Source: Trametes villosa
Lineage: Eukaryota > Basidiomycota > Agaricomycetes > Polyporales > Polyporaceae
DNA length: 64,000 bases
Reading direction: 5' to 3'
Assembly: GCA_002964805.2 (NCBI GenBank)
Contig: PUDQ02000003.1
Span: 744,001 to 808,000, forward strand
Positions 44,217-53,660 of this stretch are shown here, one piece after another. Each line of letters starts with the position of its first letter. The first letter of the stretch is position 1. A model generated the notes under the pieces. It searched no databases, was not told where the DNA came from, and was given only the letters and a program-made list of their open reading frames with translations. The position numbers and the translations under genes are program-made.

Positions 44217-46297
44217 ATGTCTGCCGACGCCAATACGCAAGACCCTACACAGCCATTCACCATGCAGGGTGAATTCCCAGTGACAGAAGCCGGGCCCAAC
44301 AAGCCTAAACCGAAACCAAAACGCCGCAGCAAGAAGGCCGACACGCACGACGTGCAAGCCACGATGGGAGAAGCACCTCCGCCGCAGGACGACACGCCCG
44401 CCCCGACTCCGAAGCCGAAAGCCAGGAAGCAGACGCAGCGGAAGGCCCCGGCTGAGGGTGCAGATAACGCGAAGGACGCAAAGAAGGCCGCGCGGACGCG
44501 CAATCGGAAGAAGCCCGCCGTGAAGCGTGAAGAGACAGAGACGTCCGGAGAGTGCCTCAACGCATATGCCGCTTTTGGCGGGGACGCGCCGGGCGCGCCC
44601 ACCAGCACACAGGCACCCGTGCTGAAGTGGGAGCCCTGGGATGTCGATGAGCAGCAAGAAGCCCGCGGAGAGCCCAGCGAGCCGGATATGACATACGAAG
44701 GCTGGCGCCACACGCTCGATGCATCCGCGGCGATCCCGCGTGCTGCCCCCCACTCGCCCTTCCCGCCGCCGCGCGAAGCCTCCGCGATCTCCGCGTCGCC
44801 GCCCGCTGTCGCTGTCTCCCTCGCTGCAGACGGCCAGCAGCGACAGCGCACGAGCTTGGAGGAATGGAACGCGGCGATGCCGCCTGCGCTGGCGGGACCG
44901 AGCCGCCCGCCGTCGCACCCGCTCGAGCCTATCAGGCTCCCGCTCGCGAACTGGCCCGCGACGCGCAACCGCGCCCTCGAGGAGGTCCACCGCCGCCCGT
45001 CGCTGCCTGCGCGGCCGCCGTCTGTGCCGTTCATGGAGCACCCTGCCCCTCCGCTGCTACCGCCGCCACGAACGCTGGTGGACTCGGATGCCCCTCCGCC
45101 GTATTCTATGTTGCCGCCACCGCCGCCGCCTCAGCAGCAACCACAGCAACCATCGCAGCAAGCGGAGCAAGCACTGTTAAACATAGACGCGCAGCGACTT
45201 GCTCTGATGCGCATGCACGCGGCGGCATTCCTCAGTGCAACGGCCCACATGCCGAACCCATTTTTCTCCAGTCCCGATGCCGCCGCGGACTCAGGCGGGC
45301 AAGTACAGGATCGGTCAAGCTCCGCGGTGCAACATGTGCCACATGCATCCCAACAGTTCGCAAGGGGTGGGCCCAACGTAGCTGGCCCTTCGCGCCTCCC
45401 GACAGCCATGGCGGAACAAAGCCCTGGCCAGCACCAGCGCATAACAAGGGGAGTGAATGCGGTGATACCAGCAAGGTGCGTGAACCTCAGCCTCGTCTCT
45501 CTTACACGTTCTGACCAGCTCATGGCTTTGATAGCGCGGCGGCACAGGCGGCACACCTCGAGCGACAGCGAACCGCGCACATACGCGCTTATGCAGAGCT
45601 TGCGCGCGGCTCGATGGCGCCAGGAGGAGCTTCCACTGCGTCTGCGCCTAACGAACCGGCGCCCTGGGAACACGACGTAGGACGGGGGCAAGGCAGCGCA
45701 GGACGTTCATTTGGTGAGCCCAATGTCGTGACAGACCTCGGACTGATGCCTGCGGAGCAACAACATCCTCAAGCGGCGCCTTCCCCAGGTGCGCCGCCAC
45801 CTCGGACCTCACCACCGATCCCCGAACCGGTCGCGTATCCGGCCCACCCGACGCAAGCCGCACAGTCACAAGTGGTGCACGCACCAGCTCCCATAGAAGT
45901 ACCCGCTGTTGCGGCGGCGCATCCCATAGAAGTACCAGCGTTCGCGGCGGCTCCCCGTTCGCCGCCCCTGTCGCTCACCCACGAACCGGTCGCGTATCCG
46001 ACACACCCGACGCAAGCCATACAGACACAACCTGAAGTTGCGCACGCACCGGATCTCCGAGCAGTACCACCAGATCCTCCAGCGGTACCAGCGTTTGCGG
46101 TGGCTCCCCGCTCGCCGCCCCTGTCGCCGATGAGTGCAGCGAGGGAGCGCAGGCGGCGGTGGAACCCGCTGGCAGACATCGGCGCGGAGGAGTGCTGGAT
46201 TGGCTACAGAGGGGAGGACGGGTGGATATACCAGACGTTTCCTCCTACGCCGTGTCTTGGGAGGTGTGCGTACCATGTTGCCTTGCGTGGGGATTAG
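44217..46297 (+). CDS. large Pro/Ala-rich disordered protein with internal repeats (673 aa)
   Basis: Not recognised. Exons 44217-45475 and 45535-46297; the intron has GTGCGT, CTGAC and GATAG, and only this acceptor restores the downstream frame. The N-terminus is basic and Lys-rich (NKPKPKPKRRSKKAD, KARKQTQRKAPAEG, AARTRNRKKPAVKRE), probably nuclear. The middle is Pro-rich with PPPP and Gln runs (LPPPPPPQQQPQQPSQQAEQ). The C-terminal part repeats EPVAYPxHPTQA twice, IEVPA twice and APRSPPLS twice. It ends in a compact, possibly folded segment (RRRWNPLADIGAEECWIGY, GEDGWIYQTFPPTPCLG). The ordered C-terminus after long disorder suggests a tethered domain. Confidence 0.65.
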
Positions 46298-46890
46298 TCG
46301 ATGTCGATGTCGTTGTCAATGGGAGTGTTAACGTTGTATATTGAATTCTGAGAAGAGTTGTTAGCGAGCATGTAGGAGCTGAAAATACGTGAAGACTCGC
46401 ACGACTGGCCTACCCTACCATATAGTACTGATCCCGTAAGCACTTCCCTTCGCAGAGACTTTTACTGGGAGATTTTCTCCCGGCAGAACGAAGTCTGTCT
46501 GGCTGGGCAGTGGTGGTCGCGATGGACTATGTAGCGCTTCCGCAACGGGCGTAGCTGAGCGCGTGATGGATGTGAAGAGAATCGGCTATCACGATAGAAC
46601 ACGAGGCTCTCAACCTCCACTCGTCCATCGTTCACTTTGAGTTCCAACGTCGTTCAGCGTTTTCCACCGTCCCCTCCTCAGTTCAGTACCGCGCACTTCA
46701 CAGACATGGCAACGTATAGGGGGTACGGATGGCTCGTATGCCCGCGGGCATCGGCTAGGACCAATGGCACCCTTCCACAGACACCCCAGAGTCTAGGCGC
46801 GCAGGCGACCCCTCAAAGTTTTACCCTCTTTCCTCCCTCCGCCTACCTCAAAGCGGCCTCGCGCGCCGCTAGTCTCTCTCAGTCAAAAAC
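46298..46890. other. intergenic, 593 bp
   Basis: Upstream region of the second DUF6697-like gene. CT-rich just before the ATG (TTTCCTCCCTCCGCC, CTCTCTCAG). No exon supported. Confidence 0.5.
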
Positions 46891-49480
46891 ATGAGCGAAG
46901 AAGAACTGACACCAGAAGAGCTCGAACAGCTCGAAGAGATCGCCGAGCAGCTCGAAGGGCTCAAAGACCGCTTCTCCGAGTTCGAACGCTCGCGCACGCG
47001 GTATAACGACGAGTTTTGGGTGAGCAGCCTTGAATTTTTCATGTAAAAACTGCTGGAATATTCCTGACGCTTGGATTATCAGGCCTCTCTCTCTCGGATC
47101 GAGAGTCGGCTTATGGCGCACGGTTGGCTGGCTGAGCAGAGCGTAGACCGCCGTCGGTCGCATCGGGGAGAGCTCGACGTGCGTTCCCGCTTTACGGCCT
47201 CATTCTAATGCATACGACAACGGGGACCCACCAAAATGGTGGAAGTGGAAGTCTGCTCCGATGAGTCGGAGTTCCTACTTCCACTACCATTTACTTACCC
47301 ACTTCCACTCGCTGCCCCACTTCCACTCTCCGGCTCACTTCCACTTTGGGAGTGCGCAAGGGGGTTCCTGCGGAGAGCTGGAACGATGTGGTTGTACCCT
47401 ATGGAGGGCGTGAGGGTGTGGCCTGGGGAGACTCTGCCAGTTGCAGTAAGAGCGGCCCTCTCCGCTTGAGCCCTGCGCGTTAGCCACCCTCGGCAGGCGA
47501 CCTAGCCAACCCATTTCAGAGCGCTGTAACTTTTCTAACTCGGGCTCATCGCCTCTGGCGCTATTGAAGGTCATTAGAAGACCTCTCGAAGTTCGAGCCG
47601 GCAGGGGGTCGGGCAGAAATTCGGGTACTCGCTGCTTGAATTTCTGCCAGAATTCAGGCAGCGAGTGGCGAGGGAGTGGCGGATATGATGGGAGGAGCGC
47701 AACACGCGCGGCCACATTGAATGCGAACGCGTCCGCGGTCGTCACGCGGAACGATGAGCGAGGCGGGCCACTGGCGGGCCACTTCCACTACAAGCTCCCA
47801 CCTCCACCGCCCCACTTCCACTTCCATTTGCCGAGTTCCGCTTCATAAATCCACGATAACTGACTGCTTTGATACAGAGATTCTCGCAGTTGATAGTTGA
47901 CAAAGCGCTCTACCAACGTACCTCTCAGCAACTCGCCGTCACCCTCACCGGCACGAAGGAGGTCGCGGAAGACTACAGAAACCAATGCGATGCCCTCCTC
48001 ACGGCGATGTACCGCTACAACCCGGAGGTCGTCAACCGCCAGGAGGAGCTGCACGAACTGGCGCAGGTGGCGGAGCGCTACAACCCTGCTGTGGGCATCC
48101 ATGCGAAGAAGCCGGGCAACCTTAGGGATAACCTGCGGCAGGAACTGTCGTACTTGGTCCCGCTGAACCCGGTGAAGAAGACGGACGGCGCTGCGAAGGT
48201 GCGCTGCAAACGCCGCTGTTACTCGGATTTGTGTGCTGACGTTCCTGCTAGCTTCGCGAATTCCAGACATGGATCACGGGGCGCGCTGTCATCCCAGCAG
48301 CGCTGGAGGACGCCGGCGGCGTTGCGGTAGTCTCAAACGACAACCGTTTGACGTTCAACCTCGTACGTTCACCTCTACTTTTCCCTTCCTTCTCTCGTCA
48401 GCTGACATACGACCGCAGGCAGACGCCCATTTATGGTAAGACCACCCCATCTCGTTCACTTCGCCGCTGACACGAACACGCCCCAGCCAAGAGCCCATCC
48501 TGCTTATCCACGACCGCCTCCTCTGGTGCACGCTCCCCGAGCAGCACGGGCTGCTCGTCTGCCCCGAGTTCCAGTACGGCCCCACCCCGGCCTACTCGGG
48601 CGACACCTGGACGAAGGTCGCGGAGCACCGCGCGTGCGCGGAGCAGAAGCGCGAGGTCTTCTACGAGCGCGACGGGCGCGTGCAGTATGCGGGCACGTAT
48701 GTGTGCCATTCGGGCCCGTCGGGGCTGCAGCTCGGGGAGCTGCGGAAGATGAAGAGCGAGGTGAGCCCCACTCCGCCCCGTCCCCCTATGCGAGGAGAAG
48801 CTAACTCGCTATAGATCCTGGTCAGGGCGCTCGCGAAGGAGACGCGGAAGGCCAAGAAGCAGAAGAAGGCCCCGCGCGAGCTCGTGACGATCGAGCAGCT
48901 ATACCGCGAGGGCGTGCTGACCGTGCACGTCCTCGGCCTCGAGCGCGTCGGCTTCAACCGCGCGCTGTACACCCGCCTCGCGGCACGTTGCGCGCCGTAC
49001 GTGCCTGCTCCCCTGGTGCACTGCTTGCCGCCGAGGCCGCCTGCCGCTGTCCCTGTCGCCCCGGTGGTGGCGCCCAGGCCCCAGCTCGTCATCACGTATA
49101 TGGACGGGACTCCGTACTATCCCCCCGCCGCCGCTCCCGTCGCAGGCCCCAGCCGTCTGCCCTACGCACCCGTCCCTGCGCCACCTGCTCCTCCCCCAGT
49201 CGCGAGTGCGCTCCTCCCGCCGCCCTCGTACATCGCGAACATCCCCATCAACACGAAGCGTGCGCGGGAGGACTGCGGCGGCGAGCGCTTCGCGAAGTAC
49301 GCGCGGCTGTCGATGCCGGAGGACTACTCGCGGTCGGACGACGAGGGGTACCTGTTCTACCAGGGGGAGAACTACTACAAGGATATGTTCGATGATGATT
49401 TGGTTGAGTATGAGGGGGAGGACGCTGTGTCGCTGGGCGGGGACGAGGGGGGGTATAGTGATGAGTACGATGAGGAGTGA
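46891..49480 (+). CDS. DUF6697-like protein, paralog 2
   Basis: Same architecture as the gene at 40734. Exons 46891-47019, 47083-47178, 47878-48198, 48252-48362, 48419-48435, 48487-48760 and 48815-49480 give 537 residues. The N-terminus is an acidic coiled coil (MSEEELTPEELEQLEEIAEQ). The microexon 48419-48435 is again exactly 17 nt and again ends TG with the next exon giving the third base of Cys (ADAHLC; AAIAAC in paralog 1). The domain shows RLLWCTLPEQHGLLVCP, EHRACAEQKREVFYE, GRVQYAGTYVCH and EGVLTVHVLGLERVGFNRALY. The tail is Pro-rich, then acidic (SLGGDEGGYSDEYDEE). Its second intron (47179-47877) is 699 nt and full of repeats, unlike any other intron here. Confidence 0.75.
47235..47830. 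repeat. iterated CCACTTCCACT units with inverted flanks inside an intron
   Basis: Plus-strand CACTTCCACT-type units occur four or five times at about 47275-47345 and two or three times at 47768-47825. The left edge has the reverse orientation (TGGTGGAAGTGGAAGT, about 47235). This gives GGAAGTGGAAGT at one end and ACTTCCACTTCC at the other, like terminal inverted repeats of an inserted element about 600 bp long. Confidence 0.6.
47612..47665. repeat. two interlocking inverted repeats
   Basis: GGCAGAAATTC (47612-47622) pairs perfectly with GAATTTCTGCC (47638-47648). CTCGCTGCTTGAATT (47628-47642) pairs with AATTCAGGCAGCGAG (47651-47665) with one mismatch. The arms overlap, so only one hairpin can form at a time. 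Confidence 0.85.
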
Positions 49481-49883
49481 TCGGCACACTGGTACGTGGC
49501 CTCGGAACATCATTGCGCGATACTTCTGAGGCTGACGCGTAGACCCCAGATTCACGCCAACTCAAACCCAACGACGCGGTGCTGGTGGCTTGAAGCTTTG
49601 AGTGAAACGCGCTGCCGCAGTGCTTCTCGACCGAAAGGTCTAACTTATCGTTTACTTATGCTCCTGTATCGATAGTTCTCGACCTGTCCTTTTACACGCC
49701 AGTGCTACATAACGGTGCCCTTATCTCCGAATGGGTGAGGAGTCTCTCTTCGAAGATATACCTATGTTCGACCGCAGCCCGTGCGCCTCCCATGCCACTC
49801 CCGCGAGACTACAAGCGCCCACCCGCGTCTCCCAGAGGCGCCGGCGCGCAGCCCCACTGGGCCACTCAACTCCTTCTCCCACC
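49481..49883. other. intergenic, 403 bp
   Basis: Between two plus-strand genes. The last 100 bases before the ATG at 49884 are C-rich. Nothing else supported. Confidence 0.45.
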
Positions 49884-50466
49884 ATGCTACGCGCCCTACG
49901 AATTTCATCGTCTTCCCCTAGCCGCCTTCGCCGCGCGCCATGTGCTAGTACTAGTACCGGCCTCGCTCGGATACGTGCGATGTCCTCCGCGCCACCACGC
50001 CACAGGTTCGTCGTCTACGCGCCCGACATGGCCGACGAGGGCGCGCTGCAGCGGCGGCTGAGCGTGCGCGCGGCGCACCTGGACCGTGCGAGGGAGGAGA
50101 TTGCGAAGGGAGTTATTAGTACGTCTTTTCGCTGAAGCGTCGCGCTCCTCAGGGGCAGTCGTAGACTGGGTTGACCTCGGAGACAGAGGTGGCGGGCGCG
50201 ATGCTCACGCCCGACTCCATCGCGTCGCCGACGGCTGAGAAGAAGATGGTCGGGTCGGTGTTTATATGCGAGGCGGAGAGCTTGGACGCGGTGCGTGAGC
50301 TCATGGAGAGCGATACGTACTACACGAGCGGCGTGGTGAGTGTTTCCTCTAAGCATCGAGTCTCATGCCTCTCGAAAGTCGTCAGGCTGAACGCTCAACG
50401 AACGTCTAGTGGGACAAGGAGAAGCTGGTTATTCTGCCAATTGCCCTTGCCACCGAGCTGCCTTGA
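49884..50466 (+). CDS. YCII-domain protein, probably mitochondrial (paralog 1)
   Basis: YciI-like small ferredoxin-fold protein; enzymatic role unknown in fungi. Exons 49884-50118, 50187-50335 and 50410-50466 give 146 residues. MLRALRISSSSPSRLRRAP and the following Ser/Arg-rich stretch look like a mitochondrial presequence; translation could also start at MSSAPPRHRF inside it. Domain: HRFVVYAPDM, RRLSVRAAHLDRA with the conserved His, KVAGAMLTPDSIASP, EKKMVGSVFICEA and DTYYTSGVWDKEKLVILP. The exon order and both intron positions are shared with the YCII gene at 56504, confirming common origin. Length is normal for the family. Confidence 0.85.
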
Positions 50467-51182
50467 AGTGCAGGGGGTCTCGCGACTACGTCTCACAATA
50501 TCCTGGACGTGCATAGGCTGCCGCTCGAACGATTGTGTTCTGTCGGCACTCCCGTGCTATTCTCGTTCGATGTTCACTATCCTGCTTTTCCCTAGCAATC
50601 TCGCAGCGGCCAACATGCCGGGACTCGGTGCGATGCCTTCAACGTTCCTATCAGTCTACCACCCAGGCTTAACTTATGCCACCAATATATCTGAGTTGCA
50701 CCTCCGGCAAATCGGATGGTGCCTTGCACAACAGTATCTTGTTTTATCTGTCCCAGCCTCTCGGAGTCTGAGCGCATAAGACCCGCACGAGAACGCAGAG
50801 GATCATCTGCTGCAGACGACCGTGTGAGAGCCCACGAAACAAGCGATTACACATTCCGAGGGAATACAATAGACGCACTAGCAGGTAACCACGAGGCTAC
50901 GGGACACTGAGCACTACAACAAGCCCGAGGCGAGGAAAAACAAAACACGAAGCGCGCGAGAGCGAGACAATACAAACGACACGTCCGTTCCGTCAGAAAA
51001 CAACAAGGCATCCTCGCGACCGCTAATTCTCCCGAAAGGGCGAGCCCGTGTATAAGAAGTCCCATCTGTCAGCCCCTCGAAGCGTTTCGAATACCTCTTC
51101 TCCCGTGAACTGCTGCCCACACGTAGTGACCCGCAGGCTGTCACTAGTAGGGCTTGCCAGGCCTCTTATCCCTCCGCCGCTC
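50467..51182. other. intergenic between convergent genes, 716 bp
   Basis: No exon supported. It contains the 3' flanks of the YCII gene (plus) and the large disordered-protein gene (minus). Confidence 0.5.
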
Positions 51183-53660
51183 TTACCTTCCCGATCGCGT
51201 GGACGAGCTGCCCGATACTCCCTGACCCGATTCGCCCTGGCCCGATACTCCCTGGCCTGATCCTTCCTGGCGCGGCACTGGCAGGCCATCATCGTCTGCG
51301 CGTTCGTCGACCGCAGAGTGATGGGTGCCAGTGCCCGAAGATGAGTCTTCCTGCCGCGCTCTCGCTCGCTGACGTTGCTGCAGCCTCCTCATGGATCTGT
51401 CCGACAACGGCAGCGTGCCATCAGGAGCTCCTTCCGGGACCGGAGGTGGGGCTGGGGCGCTCTCCGGAGTCAGGGGATGCGCACGACCTCTGCCCCAGAG
51501 TGAACAGAGAGTGTGCGCGGCATCGTGAGTGGGGGAGTAGGTCACCTCTGGCGGCGGCGCCGCGGGGGTGTAGGGCGGAGGTGGGTCCGCCGGGAATACC
51601 ATGCCAGCAGCAACAGGTACGTTCGTTTCGTACCCGGGGTGCATACCCTCGGCGGTGAACCCAGCCTGAGGAGCGAAAGGCTGACGAGGCTCCCAATACG
51701 CAGGAACGAGCTGCGGCGCCGGCGAAGCACTGGCAGTGAAGCTCGTCTCCGAGTCGCGGCCCGGGTCGAACGACCAGTACGTGCTCGGCGACGGTGTCAT
51801 GTTAAACGCACTGCCATGTTGCCCCCAAGATTCCCCAGAGAAGGAGCGGCTCCGGGAGCTCGAAGGTGCACGCAGCCTCAGGTATTCCTCATAGCTGACC
51901 GAGTTTACGTCCCAGCCTCGCAAGAACTCAACACAGTCGCCGAATTCCTCGCTGGCCCAGTCGTCGACGCCGAACTCGTTCCAATAGGGCCCGCCCCCGA
52001 CCGCGTTGAAGAGGTGCACCATCTCCTCGGGGGACAGCGGTGGCGGCATGGTCCTCGGCAGTCCGGGGAGCGCGTCGACATCCGGTAACCAGTGCCGCGG
52101 CGCGTCCGCAGATCGCCCGGGGGTGGGGCGGGCGGTAAGCGCAGGGGTAGGAGGCAGGCGGAAGGATGACGGAGGCGAAATGGAGGCCATCCGGTGAGGA
52201 CTCCCACTATCGTACCGAGAGGCTCTTAAGTAGGCCGTGGACCCGGGCGTAATGCTCGGATTTGGGAGTGAGGGTGCGGACGGAGCGTTGCGGCGCGCAC
52301 TGTGACGACTCGAAGGGCCCGGCAGGTCCGGGTCTTCTCGCCGTGGCGCCTTAGTCGTCCTGGGGGCAGGGTGTTGCGAGGGAGCGGGGGCGGAGCTTCC
52401 GCCACCGCGAGCCCTCGATGCAGACTTCCCCTTCCGCGATGTTGCGTTCCGCGAGTCGGGCCTAGGCTTGGGTACGGGGCTCGGGGCCTTGCGTTTCTTA
52501 CGCGGCTTAGGCTCAGGCTCGGGTCCGGGGTCTGCCACGTAATCCTCGGGCCGTGTGTTCTGCACCCACCTGACTTTGAGCCGCCGCTCACTCAGAGGCT
52601 CCTCCTCCGAGGAGTCGTCCTCATCCTCGAGCTCGCGCTTCCTCTTCTCCCCCTTCTCCGCCTCCCGCTGGTCGTTCGCACGATCACGGCCCACGACGTG
52701 TACGTTGCGCTGGGGAGCGGGTTGGGGAGGAGGAAAGGGGTGGGCCGACGCGGCGGAGGCGAAGTAGGCTGACAGAGAGGCGACAGGGTAGGCTGACGAG
52801 GGCGTAGCGGAGTGCGCTGGCGAGGGGGCGGCCGGGTGCGCTGGCCAGTATGCGACGGGGTAGGCTGACGAGTAAGCGACGGAGTGAGCTGACGAGGGGG
52901 CCACGGGGGGCAGCGAGAAGTAGCCGTCGCCACCGGACCCGGACGCGATGTAAGGGGTTGCAGACCGTGGCGCAACCGCCGAGGCGGAGGACGTCCTTCG
53001 AGGAGGGCCCCGCGACGTGCGGGACCCTCCTGCCTCGGGCCCACTGCGCGTCGGCGGCGCAGCAGTCGGACCTCGTCCTCGTCGAGATGCAGCGGAAGAG
53101 CGCCGGTGACTAGCGGAGGGAGTGGGCACGGTAGAAGCCCTCGAGTCTGAGCGCGCAGCCGCTTGGGCAGGCACCTCGGCTTGAGGGTAAGGGGTGATCA
53201 ACTGAAACCGGCGCATCGACAGGACCTGCTCCGGGGCCTGGTTATACGCGAGTCTGTCCTCTGCTTGCATGCACTCCTGTGCATCGTACATCATCACGGC
53301 GTTGGAGGAGGAGGCTCTTGCTCTTGCAGTGTACCCTTGGCTGGGATTCCGTTGCTGGGAGCCCGGGATATCGTTCTCCGTCCTCACGGCTACACCGGCG
53401 TGCGGATAGACCTCGCGGGGATGTGTGGCGTTATGGAGTCCTGCAGCATGAGCTGGCTCTATGCCGCTGACGCTAGGCGTCGCCCGAGTGCTGCTGCTCC
53501 CGCTAGAGGCGTCTTGGGGCGGGGTGCCATCGTCGAGGGGGAGGTCGGTGCCGTCGTGCGAATCGTGGCGTGGCGGCTCCTGCTGTCCAGACTGCTTGCT
53601 CCCTGACGCTGAGGGGTCATACGGTGCCATGAACCTGCGAAAGCTGGGCTTGGGAGACAT
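51183..53660 (-). CDS. large Ser/Pro/Ala-rich disordered protein with tandem motifs (825 aa)
   Basis: Single exon, function unknown. The frame is open further upstream to 53801, but MSPKPSFRRF at 53660 is the more likely start. At about residues 245-310 a degenerate repeat of SAYPVAY / PAHPAAPS / PAHSATPS type is iterated. A basic/acidic segment follows (EKGEKRKRELEDEDDSSEEEPL, EPEPKPRKKRKAPSPVPKP), with clear nuclear signals. One stretch looks folded: PPPLSPEEMVHLFNAVGGG, YWNEFGVDDWASEEFGDCVE, FLRGWDVNSVSYEEYLRL. The C-terminus has GQGVSGQGESGQGVSG, a five-residue tandem repeat. GC-rich DNA can hold long chance frames, but the folded stretch and repeats argue for a real gene. Confidence 0.6.
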   Translation of the reverse strand: MSPKPSFRRFMAPYDPSASGSKQSGQQEPPRHDSHDGTDLPLDDGTPPQDASSGSSSTRATPSVSGIEPAHAAGLHNATHPREVYPHAGVAVRTENDIPGSQQRNPSQGYTARARASSSNAVMMYDAQECMQAEDRLAYNQAPEQVLSMRRFQLITPYPQAEVPAQAAARSDSRASTVPTPSASHRRSSAASRRGRGPTAAPPTRSGPEAGGSRTSRGPPRRTSSASAVAPRSATPYIASGSGGDGYFSLPPVAPSSAHSVAYSSAYPVAYWPAHPAAPSPAHSATPSSAYPVASLSAYFASAASAHPFPPPQPAPQRNVHVVGRDRANDQREAEKGEKRKRELEDEDDSSEEEPLSERRLKVRWVQNTRPEDYVADPGPEPEPKPRKKRKAPSPVPKPRPDSRNATSRKGKSASRARGGGSSAPAPSQHPAPRTTKAPRREDPDLPGPSSRHSARRNAPSAPSLPNPSITPGSTAYLRASRYDSGSPHRMASISPPSSFRLPPTPALTARPTPGRSADAPRHWLPDVDALPGLPRTMPPPLSPEEMVHLFNAVGGGPYWNEFGVDDWASEEFGDCVEFLRGWDVNSVSYEEYLRLRAPSSSRSRSFSGESWGQHGSAFNMTPSPSTYWSFDPGRDSETSFTASASPAPQLVPAYWEPRQPFAPQAGFTAEGMHPGYETNVPVAAGMVFPADPPPPYTPAAPPPEVTYSPTHDAAHTLCSLWGRGRAHPLTPESAPAPPPVPEGAPDGTLPLSDRSMRRLQQRQRARARQEDSSSGTGTHHSAVDERADDDGLPVPRQEGSGQGVSGQGESGQGVSGSSSTRSGR

